Assembly (NCBI GenBank): GCA_003991915.1
Contig: RQTK01000203.1
Span: forward strand, 574,336 to 638,335
Length of the DNA stretch: 64,000 bases
From: Elysia chlorotica
Taxonomy: Eukaryota > Mollusca > Gastropoda > Plakobranchidae
Direction of reading: 5' to 3'
Shown here: in pieces, positions 12,414 through 24,650 of the stretch
Numbering within the stretch: position 1 is the first letter of the stretch
Layout: each line of letters opens with the position of its first letter
Notes under the pieces: model-generated
The model's database searches: none
What the model was told of the DNA's origin: nothing
What the model saw: only the letters and a program-made list of their open reading frames with translations
Program-made: the position numbers and the translations under genes

Positions 12414-12623
12414 TTACAAAATAGTGCAAATCTTTTGAGGTTTGAAAGGGTTTATTTTTTCAGGAAAAATTAACGGATCAGTTCTCATGTGCGCATCGCA
12501 GTACTCAGCTAGATCTCTAATGGCCTGTGACACTCTGAGCCTGTTCATTGTGGCGTACACTCTAACGATGTGGAGTTCCTGTTTGGCTTTACGATAGGCC
12601 TCGGCCTCGCGAAAGGGTGGCAT
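12414..12623 (-). CDS. GNG: G-protein gamma subunit (GNG5-like)
   Basis: Encodes 69 residues. The central helix reads NRLRVSQAIRDLAEYC, then RTDPLIF, the NPF motif, and KPQKICTIL at the end; CTIL is a CaaX box with Leu, predicting geranylgeranylation. The NPFxPQK(I/V)C ending is as in vertebrate GNG5, so this looks like a different gamma subtype from the gene at 6946. Start: Met at 12623, one base after an acceptor (CACCCCAG ends at 12625), so again the complete coding sequence lies in a single exon behind a 5' intron. The N-terminus is short but within family range; an upstream coding exon cannot be excluded because the acceptor is so close. Role: partner of G-beta in receptor signalling at the membrane. 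Confidence 0.9.
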   Translation of the reverse strand: MPPFREAEAYRKAKQELHIVRVYATMNRLRVSQAIRDLAEYCDAHMRTDPLIFPEKINPFKPQKICTIL

Positions 12624-15600
12624 GCTGGGGTGGACAAGACAGGGGCGCAGAACAGGTTAAAAATTCATCTAAGTTCAATGTAAATCGTCATCTGTTCTCT
12701 TTAAATTTTAATAGATGGTATTGTTCAACCAAAATAAAGTTACCTAATATTTCAACTACATTCTCCATTAACTTTTTCACATCGCAAGATTTAAGATCTA
12801 TTTATTGTGTACGCACTATTTGGGGAGAATTTCAGAAATTTCTGAAAGGTAAAAGCTTTCATATTTATTATTTAAAAATGGAAGGTGTGCGGATCAATAC
12901 AAAAAGGTGCTAGCACAAACAAATATCAATGCACACAGCAAATGTGTTACTGGATGGGAAACGGTTAAAACCTGTTTTTACAGTAAATTTATGTCAAATA
13001 TTAATGTTTTATTTGTTTGCAAATCACTAGAGAGAAATATAAACTCTTCAGAGTTCATTTTACTTATCAAGCACTTGTCTTACTGATTATTAGCTCTGAT
13101 GAAGAATCTACTATGAAATAGATAACAGTTGTATTACTAGGAAGTGCAGATGGGACTGATACCAAGCAAGTGTTACACAAAGAAAGAGCCAAACAGTGTA
13201 GTCCATGAAAGGGAAAGACAAACAAACTACCAAATTTTTACTATGTTTTAATAGTTCTCAAAAAAAAAAAAAAAACAGGAAAGAAAAGATAAAGAAATAG
13301 AAATGGGAAAATGAATTCACATCAAGAGGATCAGAGGTAGATTAAGCGTGTATAAATAACGAGGATGCCAGGAGAAAACTATTTTAATGTCAATTGTCAT
13401 TATTAGTAAATAGACTTAGAAAAAACATGAGACAAACTTAAACAGTTATATCTTAATCGAGTAAGTATGTAAAAAGACCTTCACATTGTCAAAGCTTTTC
13501 AGGGGTGGTAGGATGGAATATTTATGTTCTATTTAATATAACATTAACATGTTTTAAAGTCTGATTTTTTTAAGTCATTGTGTACAGTGTAGCAATATTT
13601 CAAAACGAAAAAGGATGTTAGTAGAGTAATAAAATTGCATTTAAATTTTAAAAAATTTTGTAGTAGATTAAATACCTTGTTTAAGTTTTATAAATAATTG
13701 AAATGTGACAACACTTCTAAACCACATCAAGAGACAAGAGATCTCAGAAAAATGAGAAACTGGCTGAGTTGCAACATAAATTTTGTTGTGTTAGAGGTTA
13801 CTGCAACTTCAGGTATGATTTTAGCTCCAGGAAAAAAACAGTAAATTATGATAATCAATTGAAGGTTACCCTTAACACCAGTTATGAAATAAGCACACGT
13901 ACACAATACATTCATTTTAAATTTAATACAAAGAGAAAGATGACAATTAGAATGTTATCAGGTGAAGGGCTTTTACTTGAATGCTACTCATTATTTTTTG
14001 TATAAGTGGACAATGCATCATGAAATCATGGAAAGAAGTTGTTTTTTCTTAATATGTACATTTCAAATGTTAACTTTGCATCTGATCACTTAACACCACA
14101 TACAAGACAAAGGATTTCCTTGCAAGCATGTACTCTTAAGTTTAATTATTTCTTTTTTTGTTTTCATAAATCCAATTTACAGACCATACATTTACAGTTA
14201 TGATGTTATCATAAAACTGTTAAGCAATTGCTTGTTGTCTAAATATTATTAGTTGGATCTTTTTTCATAAAACATCATTATACATTATTGTGTTAACAAT
14301 AGAGAATTTATGTCTATTTTCTATTTACAATAAATTTAATAACATTCTAACAATATACTTGCTTTAAAAAATACAGTTATCAAGTTTGTGATTATATGGA
14401 AAGTTTTGAACCACCATACATGTCTCACCTGTTATTATACATGTAATGATGTATACTTCGATGATGTCAGAATTGAGTTAGTAAGGATAGTAAAGGTGTT
14501 CCTTAAATATAAAACAACAAATAAATGTAATGCATTTATAAATGGAAAAAAATAATAGTATACGCAGATGATTTAAGGAGAGCAAGCTGTTACAAGTTTG
14601 TTTCCAAAGCATAGAGACAGACTGATATTGATAACTGTTTAAACTTGTATCTATACTCACATGAGCAGAAGATTTTGTCCACCTGATGATAAAAAATAGA
14701 AACAAGAATTTTAAATGATTAGTATTACTACATGTAATACTACTACTACTACTACTACAACCACCACTGAAAGTTTTTGCGACCATCATCAGAATTTTTG
14801 CTTTCCAATTCAAAACACAATAAGATCTTTGCAATGTATACTAATAATTGACCACAGACTGTTCGTTTCTTTATATGCACAGCACATAAGCACGTCGATC
14901 CAGTAAGTACCAATACAAGAAAAGCCTATACTGAATCAAATAAAGCGAGTTGATTGTTGGTTTGAATATATTGTTAAAAAAAAAAAATGTTACTCTATAT
15001 GAAATTAGCCGTCTCCTTATAACAATTTTTCATAGAACATAAAATTTAGTGTGATCATATAAATTTCTTATTAACTCGTTTCTTCTTTTCTGAGCCAGTT
15101 ACTGGACTTAGCAGTAATTAGTCTATTCTCTTTTGTTTTTGTTTATGCCACAAAATTTTCAACTGAACATGAATTCACCCTCCAGAAACTAAATTTGGAA
15201 GAGATTTAAGACGACATGTTATGAAAATATGATACATATTCTGGTATGGTTTACCCTAACTACTTCTCCATTTTTTTTTTTACCATTTACATGAAATTAG
15301 CAATGTGGATGTATTATTGTTTTGTAACATTGTAAACTCAGGATGGAGAACATTTTCATGATAGAGAGCTTTGAAGTTAAAAGGACACCATCATAAGTAA
15401 ATCTAGGAGCTCAACTTGCAGGAAATCTGAAAGTTCTTACTTTCTATGACATTGACAATGTGTTCTCTTTCATTGTCTTTTTTTTGTGATAGCAAAAAAT
15501 GGATATTATGTATAATATATATAAAGTTTTTTTTAACAACTAGAAGTAATGTTTTAAACTGCAAAAATTATGTGTACAAAAGTGAAAAATGAACTTCCTT

Positions 15601-15869
15601 TAGAAGACTAAGAAGTTGGATCAGTCAACTTCAGACAAAAGATCATAAAAAAAAAAATGAATGCAAAATTTTGGAATTTTGTTTTTAACAGTGTGGCCTG
15701 TTTACATGCAAAAAGAGCACATGAGTGACGATTTGGTATCTCTTTAGGAGCTGGCTTTGTAACAGGTGAGGTACTTTTGCAACTTTCAAAATACATTAGA
15801 TTAATTCTAAGTATGTGTTAAGGCCCCCACCTAGTGCATCCTTCATCCACACCAGTCCACCGTGTCTAT
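12624..15869. other. No gene seen; upstream region of the GNG5-like gene
   Basis: AT-rich, no recognisable exon in either strand. Contains small (ACT)n around 14741-14760 and A runs. Should hold the 5' UTR exon and promoter of the gene at 12414, not located. Confidence 0.45.
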
Positions 15870-16480
15870 TTCACATGAGAGCCAATTCTCTATGGAAACC
15901 TTCATATAAATCGCTGACTGAGGGAATCCGGTTTGTGTTCATCAGTACCAACGTCAATGGGCGAAAAAAAATTACATGGGAGCGAGTTAAGCGCCACCCT
16001 TAGTTTGATCAGGTAATGGACGTAAATTCCTAGTGGAGCGGTTTTCGAAGACATTTTGTTCATCTTATCTTTAAAAAAAAAAAAAAAAGCACTGCTCAAG
16101 AGCTGTCCCATATGGTCTGCCATGGCTATAGGAATGTTGTGTTCCACATAGAATGCTGCAAACAGGCACTCAGCTTGAAGGACTGCTTCATCTGCTTAGA
16201 ACCTCTCAACTTGCACCCAAAAGATAAAATGGATTGCTGAGACAACTGGGATGACGCAAATGATTCCTGGTGGAATTTTGTCTTCATATGCTGTGTAATG
16301 TCACTTCTACCACCGTGAGATATGAATATCATGAAATCTCTTTTACATGTTTTGCAAGAGGCAATACTTGGTAGAAACCTTTGAGTTTGCTCAAAACAGA
16401 AATTCCTTTATGTACTTTTGACTAAAAGTTTGGTCTCGTGAGTTCTTTGGTTGCAACAGTTTAGGCGGACCCATTTTGCA
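15870..16480 (-). mobile_element. hAT/BED-zinc-finger-like transposase fragment (broken)
   Basis: Minus-strand pieces in two or three frames: a CKTCKRDF segment, then ISHGGRSDITQH with a later FHQES (a BED-like finger with Cys/His spacing), then AECLFAAFYVEHNIPIA followed by MADH and GQLL. This order is seen in animal BED-finger/hAT-derived proteins. Frame changes, stops and an A-run insertion make it non-functional. The label is by motif memory and is moderate. Confidence 0.5.
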
Positions 16481-16769
16481 AGGCCTATATAATGACACCC
16501 CAGCTTCACAATAAATGACTTTACAATATACTATGTCAGGAACTGAGAATGCGTTTTTTTCCTTCCTTCGATCAAAGTGGAGACTATGTATCTCGTTTAA
16601 GATCTAGGCCTGATTTATCCCTGATCAGGGCCTAATACTGATACAGTCAAATTTTACAAACTGTACATGAACTATATATAACTAAGGTAAACAATGGTTT
16701 AATCTAGATATGATGTTCTCTGTATAGAAATTCTAGGCTTCCAAACCACCAACTGTGATCAAAATAGTA

Positions 16770-16972
16770 TCACTCATGCCCGTTATGCCTCATGGCATGT
16801 AGGGCAGCAACAAAGGATCTCCACTCCTGTCTGTTCTGGGCCAGCCTTTGCACCGAACTCCACGTGTGCTTCATGGTCTTCAGCTCGCTCTCCATCGTGC
16901 GCCTCCAGGTGTTTTTTAGGCCGCCCCCTCTTTTTTCTCCCCTCCGGTGTCCAGTGAAGAGCTGTTGTTTTT
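16770..16972 (-). mobile_element. RTE-like LINE C-terminal tail
   Basis: Minus-strand frame carries RGRPKNTWRR, then HTWSSVQRLAQNRQEWRSFV and AALHAMRHNG before a stop at 16770-16772. The GRPxxTWRR ... A.dR..WR..V pattern is the terminal block of RTE/Jockey-type LINE polyproteins. One frame is largely open here; upstream RT sequence is not visible, so it is a 5'-truncated insertion. Confidence 0.8.
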
Positions 16973-17939
16973 AAATCAGTCTAAACTCTAACAAAAACAC
17001 ATTAAAAAATGGATTCTTGGAATCACACTTTCTGCCTAGCATTGATCAAGGCCAGGGATTCTCGGATGGACAGATTGCTGGCGGCGGAAGCAAAATTGCC
17101 GTAATCATATTACACAGCTTACCATGCCGAAAAGAGCAACAAGTGATTGATCAATCAATAGGCTACAAGCACAGATCCTATTAGAAATCTGTGGTGTTAA
17201 AGGCTTGGTCAATCCCAGTGCGGCATAGGACCAGAGGTATTTATGAGACGCTAAAATGATCAACGGAACACCCGATTTTGAGAGAAATGTCGCCAAATGC
17301 GTATTTTTTAACCATATTAAACTGACGCACGTACTCGGGTGGTCAAATATGTACTAAATACGTACTAATTGGATCATTGGTAGTTAAGCTGAAGTGTATC
17401 AAAAATTCAAATTGAAGTCGATGAAGGTAATTAAATTTAGTTTCATTGCGAATTTTGTTGTTAGTTAAAACAAAAATATAAAGCATGCCCCAGTTCTAGA
17501 TAGAAAATAGGTTAAAATCACTGATCGACAGGCTTTGTAAACTTTGTATCCGATATTTCGTTCACTAACACAACTAGGCCTAAAGTTCTGAGCAGGTAAC
17601 ACCAGCTTAAGTTACTGAAAGTGTTAATGGGAGAGGTGAGTTTTTAACAAACCCTCCACATCTTTGGTAGTATTAAGAGTGCTTCGTATGCAACTTTGTA
17701 AACTTTCCAGGATTTCTGGTTTAGTGGTTAAACATCTGAGTGTGGGTATCAGATTAATTCGTTGGATCAAATTTAGATGTAGGCTTGATCTAGAAATTAA
17801 ATCTAGAGCTATACATATATAATTTGTACAACTGTCCGTTGATTGTATGGTGTTCTTGGCCTTGAATCCGGTTTCGTATAACTCTTTTCAAGTTCTACTC
17901 ACTACTGTATCAAGATCGAAGATCTTTAGCCGTAGAATC
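16973..17939. other. No gene seen
   Basis: No coding signal on either strand; moderately AT-rich. Confidence 0.5.
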
Positions 17940-18160
17940 TATTTATTAGGCTAAGTCTAGAATACCTGTTTGATTACTTAATCTGGCTTACATCTAGATC
18001 TAGATATCTAGAAACGACAATGGGAAATAATGTTGAGTAGATTTATCTTGATCTAAAATAAAGTAGATCTAGATTTAGATAAGAAATCTAGACTCTAGTT
18101 CTAATAATCTAGATCTAGATTCTAGGTGCTAGACCTAGATTCTAGATCTAGAAAATGACT
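17940..18160. repeat. Cluster of TCTAGATCTAGA palindromic words
   Basis: Many overlapping TCTAGA and AGATCT words in about 220 bp, ending right at the next ORF and roughly 700 bp upstream of the NADAR start codon. Similar clusters occur at 46795-46866 and 50520-50940. Confidence 0.85.
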
Positions 18161-18391
18161 CATTTACACACCAGTTCGAGTAGTTTCAAAACTTTTAAGG
18201 TGTTAAAGATCAATCCAGCCTTCGACAGATTTGTTTTAAACAAACCAAAAGGCACTGAGTGTCTAGAAATAGTAAAGAAAGTGGAATATGTTGACTCACC
18301 AGTTTCTCAGTATTCAGTTGAGCCTAAACGCTTCAAGAGTGAGCAAAAAAACAGAAGGCACCTAAGGAGAACTGAGAACTTCCGGAAATAA
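18155..18391 (+). CDS. Unrecognised small ORF (78 codons), doubtful
   Basis: Open frame with non-repetitive composition, rich in Lys, Ser and Val. I recognise no family. A donor-like AAGA|GTGAGC lies inside it at about 18339, so it might be a first exon rather than a complete gene. It starts within the TCTAGA cluster and lies about 480 bp upstream of the NADAR gene on the same strand; no splice link to that gene is evident. Could equally be chance or a transposon scrap. Confidence 0.2.
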   Translation: MTHLHTSSSSFKTFKVLKINPAFDRFVLNKPKGTECLEIVKKVEYVDSPVSQYSVEPKRFKSEQKNRRHLRRTENFRK

Positions 18392-18866
18392 TTATGGTAA
18401 TGAGCCTCGAATTTGCCTTTATCAAAAATAAGAAAGAGTAACAACAAGGAACTACGCCCTTTTGATTCATTGTCGCAAAATGTAAACAGTCTGTGGTGTA
18501 AAGTTTCTTCACGTGATGCAACAACCAAATTCATAATGTAGATCATTTTTATGTTATTTAAAAGATAGAGATAGACTCTCTACCGGATTTGTAGTTGGCA
18601 TTGTTTATTCAATTAAAGGAAAGAGATGTGGGTGTTAAAAATAGCACATTAGTATTTGTTACACAGCCATTTAGCCTACATGTCAGAGTTGTGATCTGAC
18701 AAACACCAGGCATACCCGGTACTGCAAGAAATAGTAGGCCTAATAGTTATACTCTGCGTATCTAGATCTAAGTCTTTTTCAGATTTTTAGACAGTGCTGA
18801 CAAAAAGAGAAGATTGGAGTTTGGACATAAATTTATTTAATTTTTGTTTGCACCAATTCATTAAAC

Positions 18867-19831
18867 ATGGCTACAGCAATAGACCAAAACAAATCTGCAA
18901 GTGAGGCAGCCAAAGATTTTGAATTTTTTTGGACAACAGAATCTTGTTTTAGTCAGTTTCACCCTGCTGAATTTACTGAAGAAGGGATTACTTTTAAATG
19001 TGCAGAGCAATATATGATGTACCACAAAGCAGGTAATCATAAACAGGGTATTGCATTATCTCTTACATGATATATATATATATATGCCTATATAAGAGGA
19101 CACAATGGCACCTCTCGAAACATATGTGTAAAAATGTCAATAATTATGTAAGTCATGGACACAGGTGTGCCATGTCTTACTTGGCTAGGGTCAATTCTAG
19201 CATATGTTAGAAGTGTAACTCCGGAGTACGCCTAGCGCTAACACTACTTGCCCTGGATATCTGCGCAGTGTCCACTTGTTGTGCTCGATGGCAATGGGGA
19301 GCCCAGAGCAAAACCTCGCTTTTTTTTCTTTATGGAACTTTTAATTTCAATTAAAACTGCCCCAACTTGTTAAAGAGGCCTTGTCCGGATAGAGCGGGTG
19401 TTCTCCTTCTCTTTGTCATGTTGTCTTTTTCAGACTTTATTATTTCCCTGTGCGAAAAAAATGAAAATAGTTTTAAATTTATATAATTAGCTTTTCATGT
19501 TGAGGTCCATCCTTAAATTTCTTTTTTCTTTCAACTTAGTTCCTTTGGAGCATTTTATAGTGATACATGAAATATTTTTGTGAGTCTGTGTAGGCCTACA
19601 TAATTATATAAGCCTTATATTATCACATTTTAAGACTGTCTGTGGCTTTAGCTTGGTTTTAATCATGTTGTTTGTTTGTTTTTTTTAACTTGTTTCTCTT
19701 TTTTATCTCATAGTTTGTTTTCAAGATCATGAAATTGCACAAAAGATCTTGGAAACTGAAATTCCCAAACAGATGAAAAGTTTGGGCCGTAAAGTTAAAA
19801 ATTATGATGATGATATATGGGAGTCTAAGTG

Positions 19832-19921
<90 letters not shown>

Positions 19922-21982
19922 TGGAGCATTTTATAGTGATACATGAAATATTTTTGTGAGTCTGTGTAGGCCTACATAATTATATAAGCCTTATATTATC
20001 ACATTTTAAGACTGTCTGTGGCTTTAGCTTGGTTTTAATCATGTTGTTTGTTTGTTTTTTTTAACTTGTTTCTCTTTTTTATCTCATAGTTTGTTTTCAA
20101 GATCATGAAATTGCACAAAAGATCTTGGAAACTGAAATTCCCAAACAGATGAAAAGTTTGGGCCGTAAAGTTAAAAATTATGATGATGATATATGGGAGT
20201 CTAAGTGCTACGACGTTGTCAAGAAAGGAAACATGCTCAAGGTAGGGGATTCAAACACATAAATGTATTTTTTCTTTGTGTTTTTGAAACATATATTTAT
20301 AAAATAAATATGTAGGCACAATGGTTCAAGGGCATTGGGGCACCTTTGATCTATCTTTGGCACAGACATTTTTTTTACTGTTGGCCCTGTGTTGCCCAGT
20401 AGAAAATGGGTAGCTTAGAAATGATAATATACCTCACAAATGCCATTTGCCTATTAGTATTACAATCAAGACAGTAACTCTTGGTTCCCTAACTCTCTAT
20501 ATGAGATCAAAAAGGAAGAAAGTGATGGGACATTTGATGAACATTTTAAAAAGTGTATTCTATAAAAGCTATAACAGCATTTATTATTATTATTATTATT
20601 GACAGAAAATTAAATAAAGACTGAAAAAAGATTTGTTATTAGCCTACTTCTTCTAATCCTTCAATATTGCATTTCCCTCTTTTAAGACTGCCAAAGAAGC
20701 AAGGCAGCAGTTTTCTATATTTTCTCTAAATTATTACAGACTTTGCCATTTTTGTAGAGTAAAACGCTTAACTATGGATTCTGTTGCGTTTTATTTCTTT
20801 ATTTTATTAATGATAAGCAGAGCATGGGAAGAATGACATTATTAACCCAAGCGAAGGTAGCGATAAGAAAATGCATAATAATATCAGCACTATTAGATAT
20901 TGTTGCCAGTCCTGTAAACAATCTATCGCAGAGTGTGGATTTAAATTGCATTTTTCTTGTATTAATTTTTTTTCATTCATAACTGAAGTTCTTGTGGGGA
21001 TTCGCTTACTTTTGTTAAATTTTCAGAAGGAAAATTTTAAAATATTTGGTTAAAAAATTACAATCAATCAAGCATTCTAACAGATAAAAGCATTCTAGCA
21101 GATAAAATTTATTTTTTTATTACATTTGTGCTGCATGTGAACTTGTTGAACCAGAGAAAGCCCTGTGCATAGATTGGTGATAGGCTATTTATTTTCCACT
21201 CTCAAAGCACTTTCAGTGATTGAAGTGGACAAAATTAATGGTAAACATGTGTTTTTGTAAACTCAAGTTACACAATTAACTTAACGTACCCAACTTTACA
21301 ACCATTTGATCTGTTATAATTAAAAGATGACTATCTTAGATCAGCGAAACCACAGTTTTCTTTTGTAAAAATCTAAGGTAGATTATTTTTTAAAAAATGT
21401 TTTTGCTCTTAATGTGGAAATGTTTACCTTGAGAGCAAAATTAATGCACACAGAAAGTTTCAATTGGAGCAGCCTCTGCTTTCCTGATTGCAAAATGTAT
21501 GCATTTTTTTTTAATAATTGTGATATTGTTTATGTAATCATATAATCTAGAAAATTTAATAGTTTTTTTACATGTTAGTCTACAAACAGAAATGGGTCAT
21601 GTCACATTTTTTGCATATTTTCCCCCACATATAAGAAGGAACATGTTTTATCAGTTTCGTATGATATTTTTATTATTGAAATAAACTGTCCTTTTTTTTA
21701 TATATTATTTCATTTCTAAATATTGTGTTATTAAAAGGCAATTATTTAAACGCATGCTATTTTTTTCAATTTCAGTTTTCTCAAAATCCTGACTTGAAGG
21801 GAAAACTATTTTCTACCAAAGGCAAACTACTAGTAGAAGCAAGTCCTATGGACAGAAAATGGGGTATTGGGCTGGCTTCCAAAGACAGTAGATCATGGAA
21901 CAAGTCTACATGGAGAGGCCGTAATCTTCTTGGCTATGCCATCACTGAAGTGCGAGATGAATTAATGAGTGAGGAAGCTTAA
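18867..21982 (+). CDS. NADAR (DUF1768/YbiA-like) N-glycosidase, three exons
   Basis: Exons 18867-19032, 20090-20241 and 21776-21982 join in phase (1, then 0) to give 174 residues, normal for the family. Family knowledge: NADAR proteins cleave N-glycosidic bonds of ADP-ribose compounds, including removal of ADP-ribose from guanine in DNA. Visible motifs: FSQFHP (28-33), CAEQYMMYHKA (45-55, with Glu47 at the presumed catalytic position), SLGRKV in exon 2, EASPMDRKWGIGL and WRGRNLLG in exon 3. Start: Met at 18867, AAACATGG context, no in-frame Met upstream in the exon. Introns are 1,057 and 1,534 bp. Intron 1 contains a truncated duplicate of exon 2 (19714-19831). Polyadenylation signals AATAAA lie near 22591, 23539 and 23939. 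Compartment is unknown: no signal peptide or membrane segment. Confidence 0.93.
19544..19831 (+). pseudogene. Truncated duplicate of NADAR intron 1 end plus most of exon 2
   Basis: Base-for-base the same as 19920-20207 at a constant offset of 376, as far as I can compare. It includes the acceptor (AG at 19712-19713) and 118 bases of exon 2, then runs into (ATT)n, so the last 34 bases of the exon and the donor are missing. If spliced from exon 1, the frame would meet TGA at 19830-19832 after 94 residues, losing the C-terminal half of the enzyme. Confidence 0.9.
19832..19919. repeat. (ATT)n microsatellite between duplicate exon copies
   Basis: About 88 bp of ATT, exactly filling the space between the two copies of the duplicated segment. 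Confidence 0.97.
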
Positions 21983-24522
21983 ATACATATGGGGGAACCA
22001 TTGCATTCACTAAAATAACCATGTAATCTATCTTACTCTTCATCTTTTCATGTGAAATTTTCTTTCTTTTCCCAAGGTTGAAGAAATGAGGGGACATGCT
22101 TTTGAACTTCTCTTCTATTAATAACTAATTTTCACTCATATTTTAATGCTTTACTCATGACAGCTCCTGCATTGTATTTTTAATGTTAGAAGAAAAAATC
22201 AACATGATTTGAGAGGCTTTATTTATGTATGTATGTATGTATGTATGTATGTATGTATGTATGTATGTATGTATGTATGTATGTATGTATGTATGTATGT
22301 ATGTATGTATGTATGTATGTATGTATGTTTATTTTTATTTTTAAAATAATTTATGTCTGACCTTTGAGACTGATGTTAGATTTTGTTTCCTATAAAGGGA
22401 TTTTTTTTTTGTAAGAGGAAACTCTAAAATCTGCTAATACATGTAGCTATTTGAAATGTTCTAGGTTCAATCCACAATCAAATCACCCAGTAACAAATGC
22501 CTTAAGAGAAAGTGTTTTGACTGCAAAAAAGTAAAAGTTGCATTAAGTGACAATTTTCCTTTCTTGCTTTACTTTTAAAAAACAAGTATGTAATAAACAA
22601 TGCATTCATCAGCTTTGTGTTTCTGATAATCCTATACCATAACCAATCCTAGCCCTTTATATCTTGCAACAAGTGAAAAATTCTTGTCTTCTTTCAGTAA
22701 CTGCCAATCAATGTTAGGTACTAGATATTGCGCTCCAAATGACTATGCCCACTCAACTGGAATTTTCTTGATTAGGCCTGGAGTGAGTAATACCTTTGAT
22801 TAATGTCTCCTAGGGTCTTCTAAGGGATCTTGTATATCAAAAAAACTTATCCAGGCCACCTTCAAACTTTCTAGATTTTAAGAATAATTGAAAACTATCT
22901 GCAAATAGCAATTTGAAGTTCATGCTGCTTGGGTTGTCTTGAAATGTTGTGATGTCGAATGGATTGATGCAAAGATATTTTTTAGCCTTATGAAAGACTG
23001 TATGCTAATATGCAGTGTCATACGATTGTACAGTGACATTAAGTAAACAATTCAGGAGACTTAACTGTGCATGCTTAATGGATTGTTTGTTTCAAAGAAG
23101 TAAGAGACTGTTATATGACATTATAATTATCATATTTTTAAAGCATTGTTACTCAGGGCAAAACTACTATGCAAATCAACTCTTTATCTTTTTTTTTATT
23201 CTCAACAGATTATGATTATGATTAAATCTTCACTTCTTCCAAACTTGTTGGGTTTCTTAACTTTTGTAAGGAAATTTTTAAAATGTTTTTTTACAAAAAA
23301 TAAGAACTGAGAAAAAAGAACCTTATTTGCTTCATTTCTCAAACCAAGAAAGCACGGCAATTCTATGCTTTTTTTTTTAAAAGATGCTTATCAAATAGTT
23401 AAATGTTTAAAATCATTGACTTAGGGATATGTTTTTCCATATGCCAGTATATTGATACCTCAATAATATGTTCTATTTAATTTTATTGCGGTGTCTCTCT
23501 TAAACTTTTGAAGTATCATTGGTGCATATGTTTTAAAATAAAATATTATTGTTGTAGATGGTCAGTCTGCAAGTGTATTATTATTTTTATTTTAATAAGA
23601 GGGAACCAGAATGAAGAGCAGATGTGAAGAGACTAAAACTGGAGCTTTTATAAGGCATACTCTCTTGAATATTAGTCTCCAAAGTCTCAAAATTTTTGAC
23701 AACTTAAGCACATTTTATTAGTTGTGCAGTGTCAATTATAATGTTCAATGTAAGAATAGTTAAAATTTTCTTGTTATTCCTCTTCGTTATTTCTCTCTGT
23801 TATTTCTCTCCTTACAAACTTTCTTAGAATGTGATCATATTAATTTTGTACCATTTATCTTATGTTCCAAAATGTATATATTGTTTTTTTAAGATTCTCA
23901 AAGTTGTTATACAATAATGTATCTTAATTTGTAAAAGAAATAAAGATTCTGGACCTGAAATAATACCCACAAAAATTATTTTTTGTGTATGTCTCACCTG
24001 TCATAGAAATGTAAATATCAATATGGAATCTCATTATGTGTGTTATTATAAGATACAAAAAATGTGTTAAATTTTGTAGGAACTCACATAATTATTGTCA
24101 CTGTGCTTTGATTCGCATAAGTAAGACTTATACCAAATTAAAAGTACTACATGTATATCGCTGTTAGGGTGAAAATGAGACTAGACCTTTAGATTTAAAA
24201 TGTGCTAATAATTTTTTTTTCTTTCATATAGTAGAAAGTTGCTACCAATTTAAAACAAATATAAGGAAGTAGAACAGTTATTTATTGATTACCTCAAAAG
24301 CAGCGAAAATGACTTATGCCAAAATCTGTGTACAGTGACATTATCTTGAAATGTATATTAATACCAAAAAAGAAAATGAGTGATGTAACATGCACTCAGT
24401 CAACAGTATACAAACAAAGCTGCCTACTCATCGCAATCACCACAAACGAGCACAAAGCCTGTGTAATGGGGAAATACTGTATTGAGCATTAAAAAATCTA
24501 GAGCTTGGTGACAAAGTAGATA
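21983..24522 (+). other. 3' UTR and downstream of NADAR gene; no other gene seen
   Basis: AT-rich with several AATAAA signals; includes the (TATG)n tract. No second coding region recognised. Confidence 0.5.
22222..22328. repeat. (TATG)n microsatellite
   Basis: About 26 copies of a 4-bp unit, in the probable 3' UTR of the NADAR gene. Confidence 0.97.
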
Positions 24523-24650
24523 ATCATTGTAGTTTATGTTTTGATTATAGTAAGTGATACTCTCTAATCCGTAGAGCTGTAAAGTACGTTATCATTGTAG
24601 TTTATGTATTGATTATAACAAGTGATTCTCTCTAATCCATAGAGCTGTAA
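24523..24650. repeat. Two-unit tandem duplication, period 68
   Basis: Both units share ATCATTGTAGTTTATG and CTCTCTAATCC and end in TAGAGCTGTAA, with a few substitutions. Confidence 0.85.
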
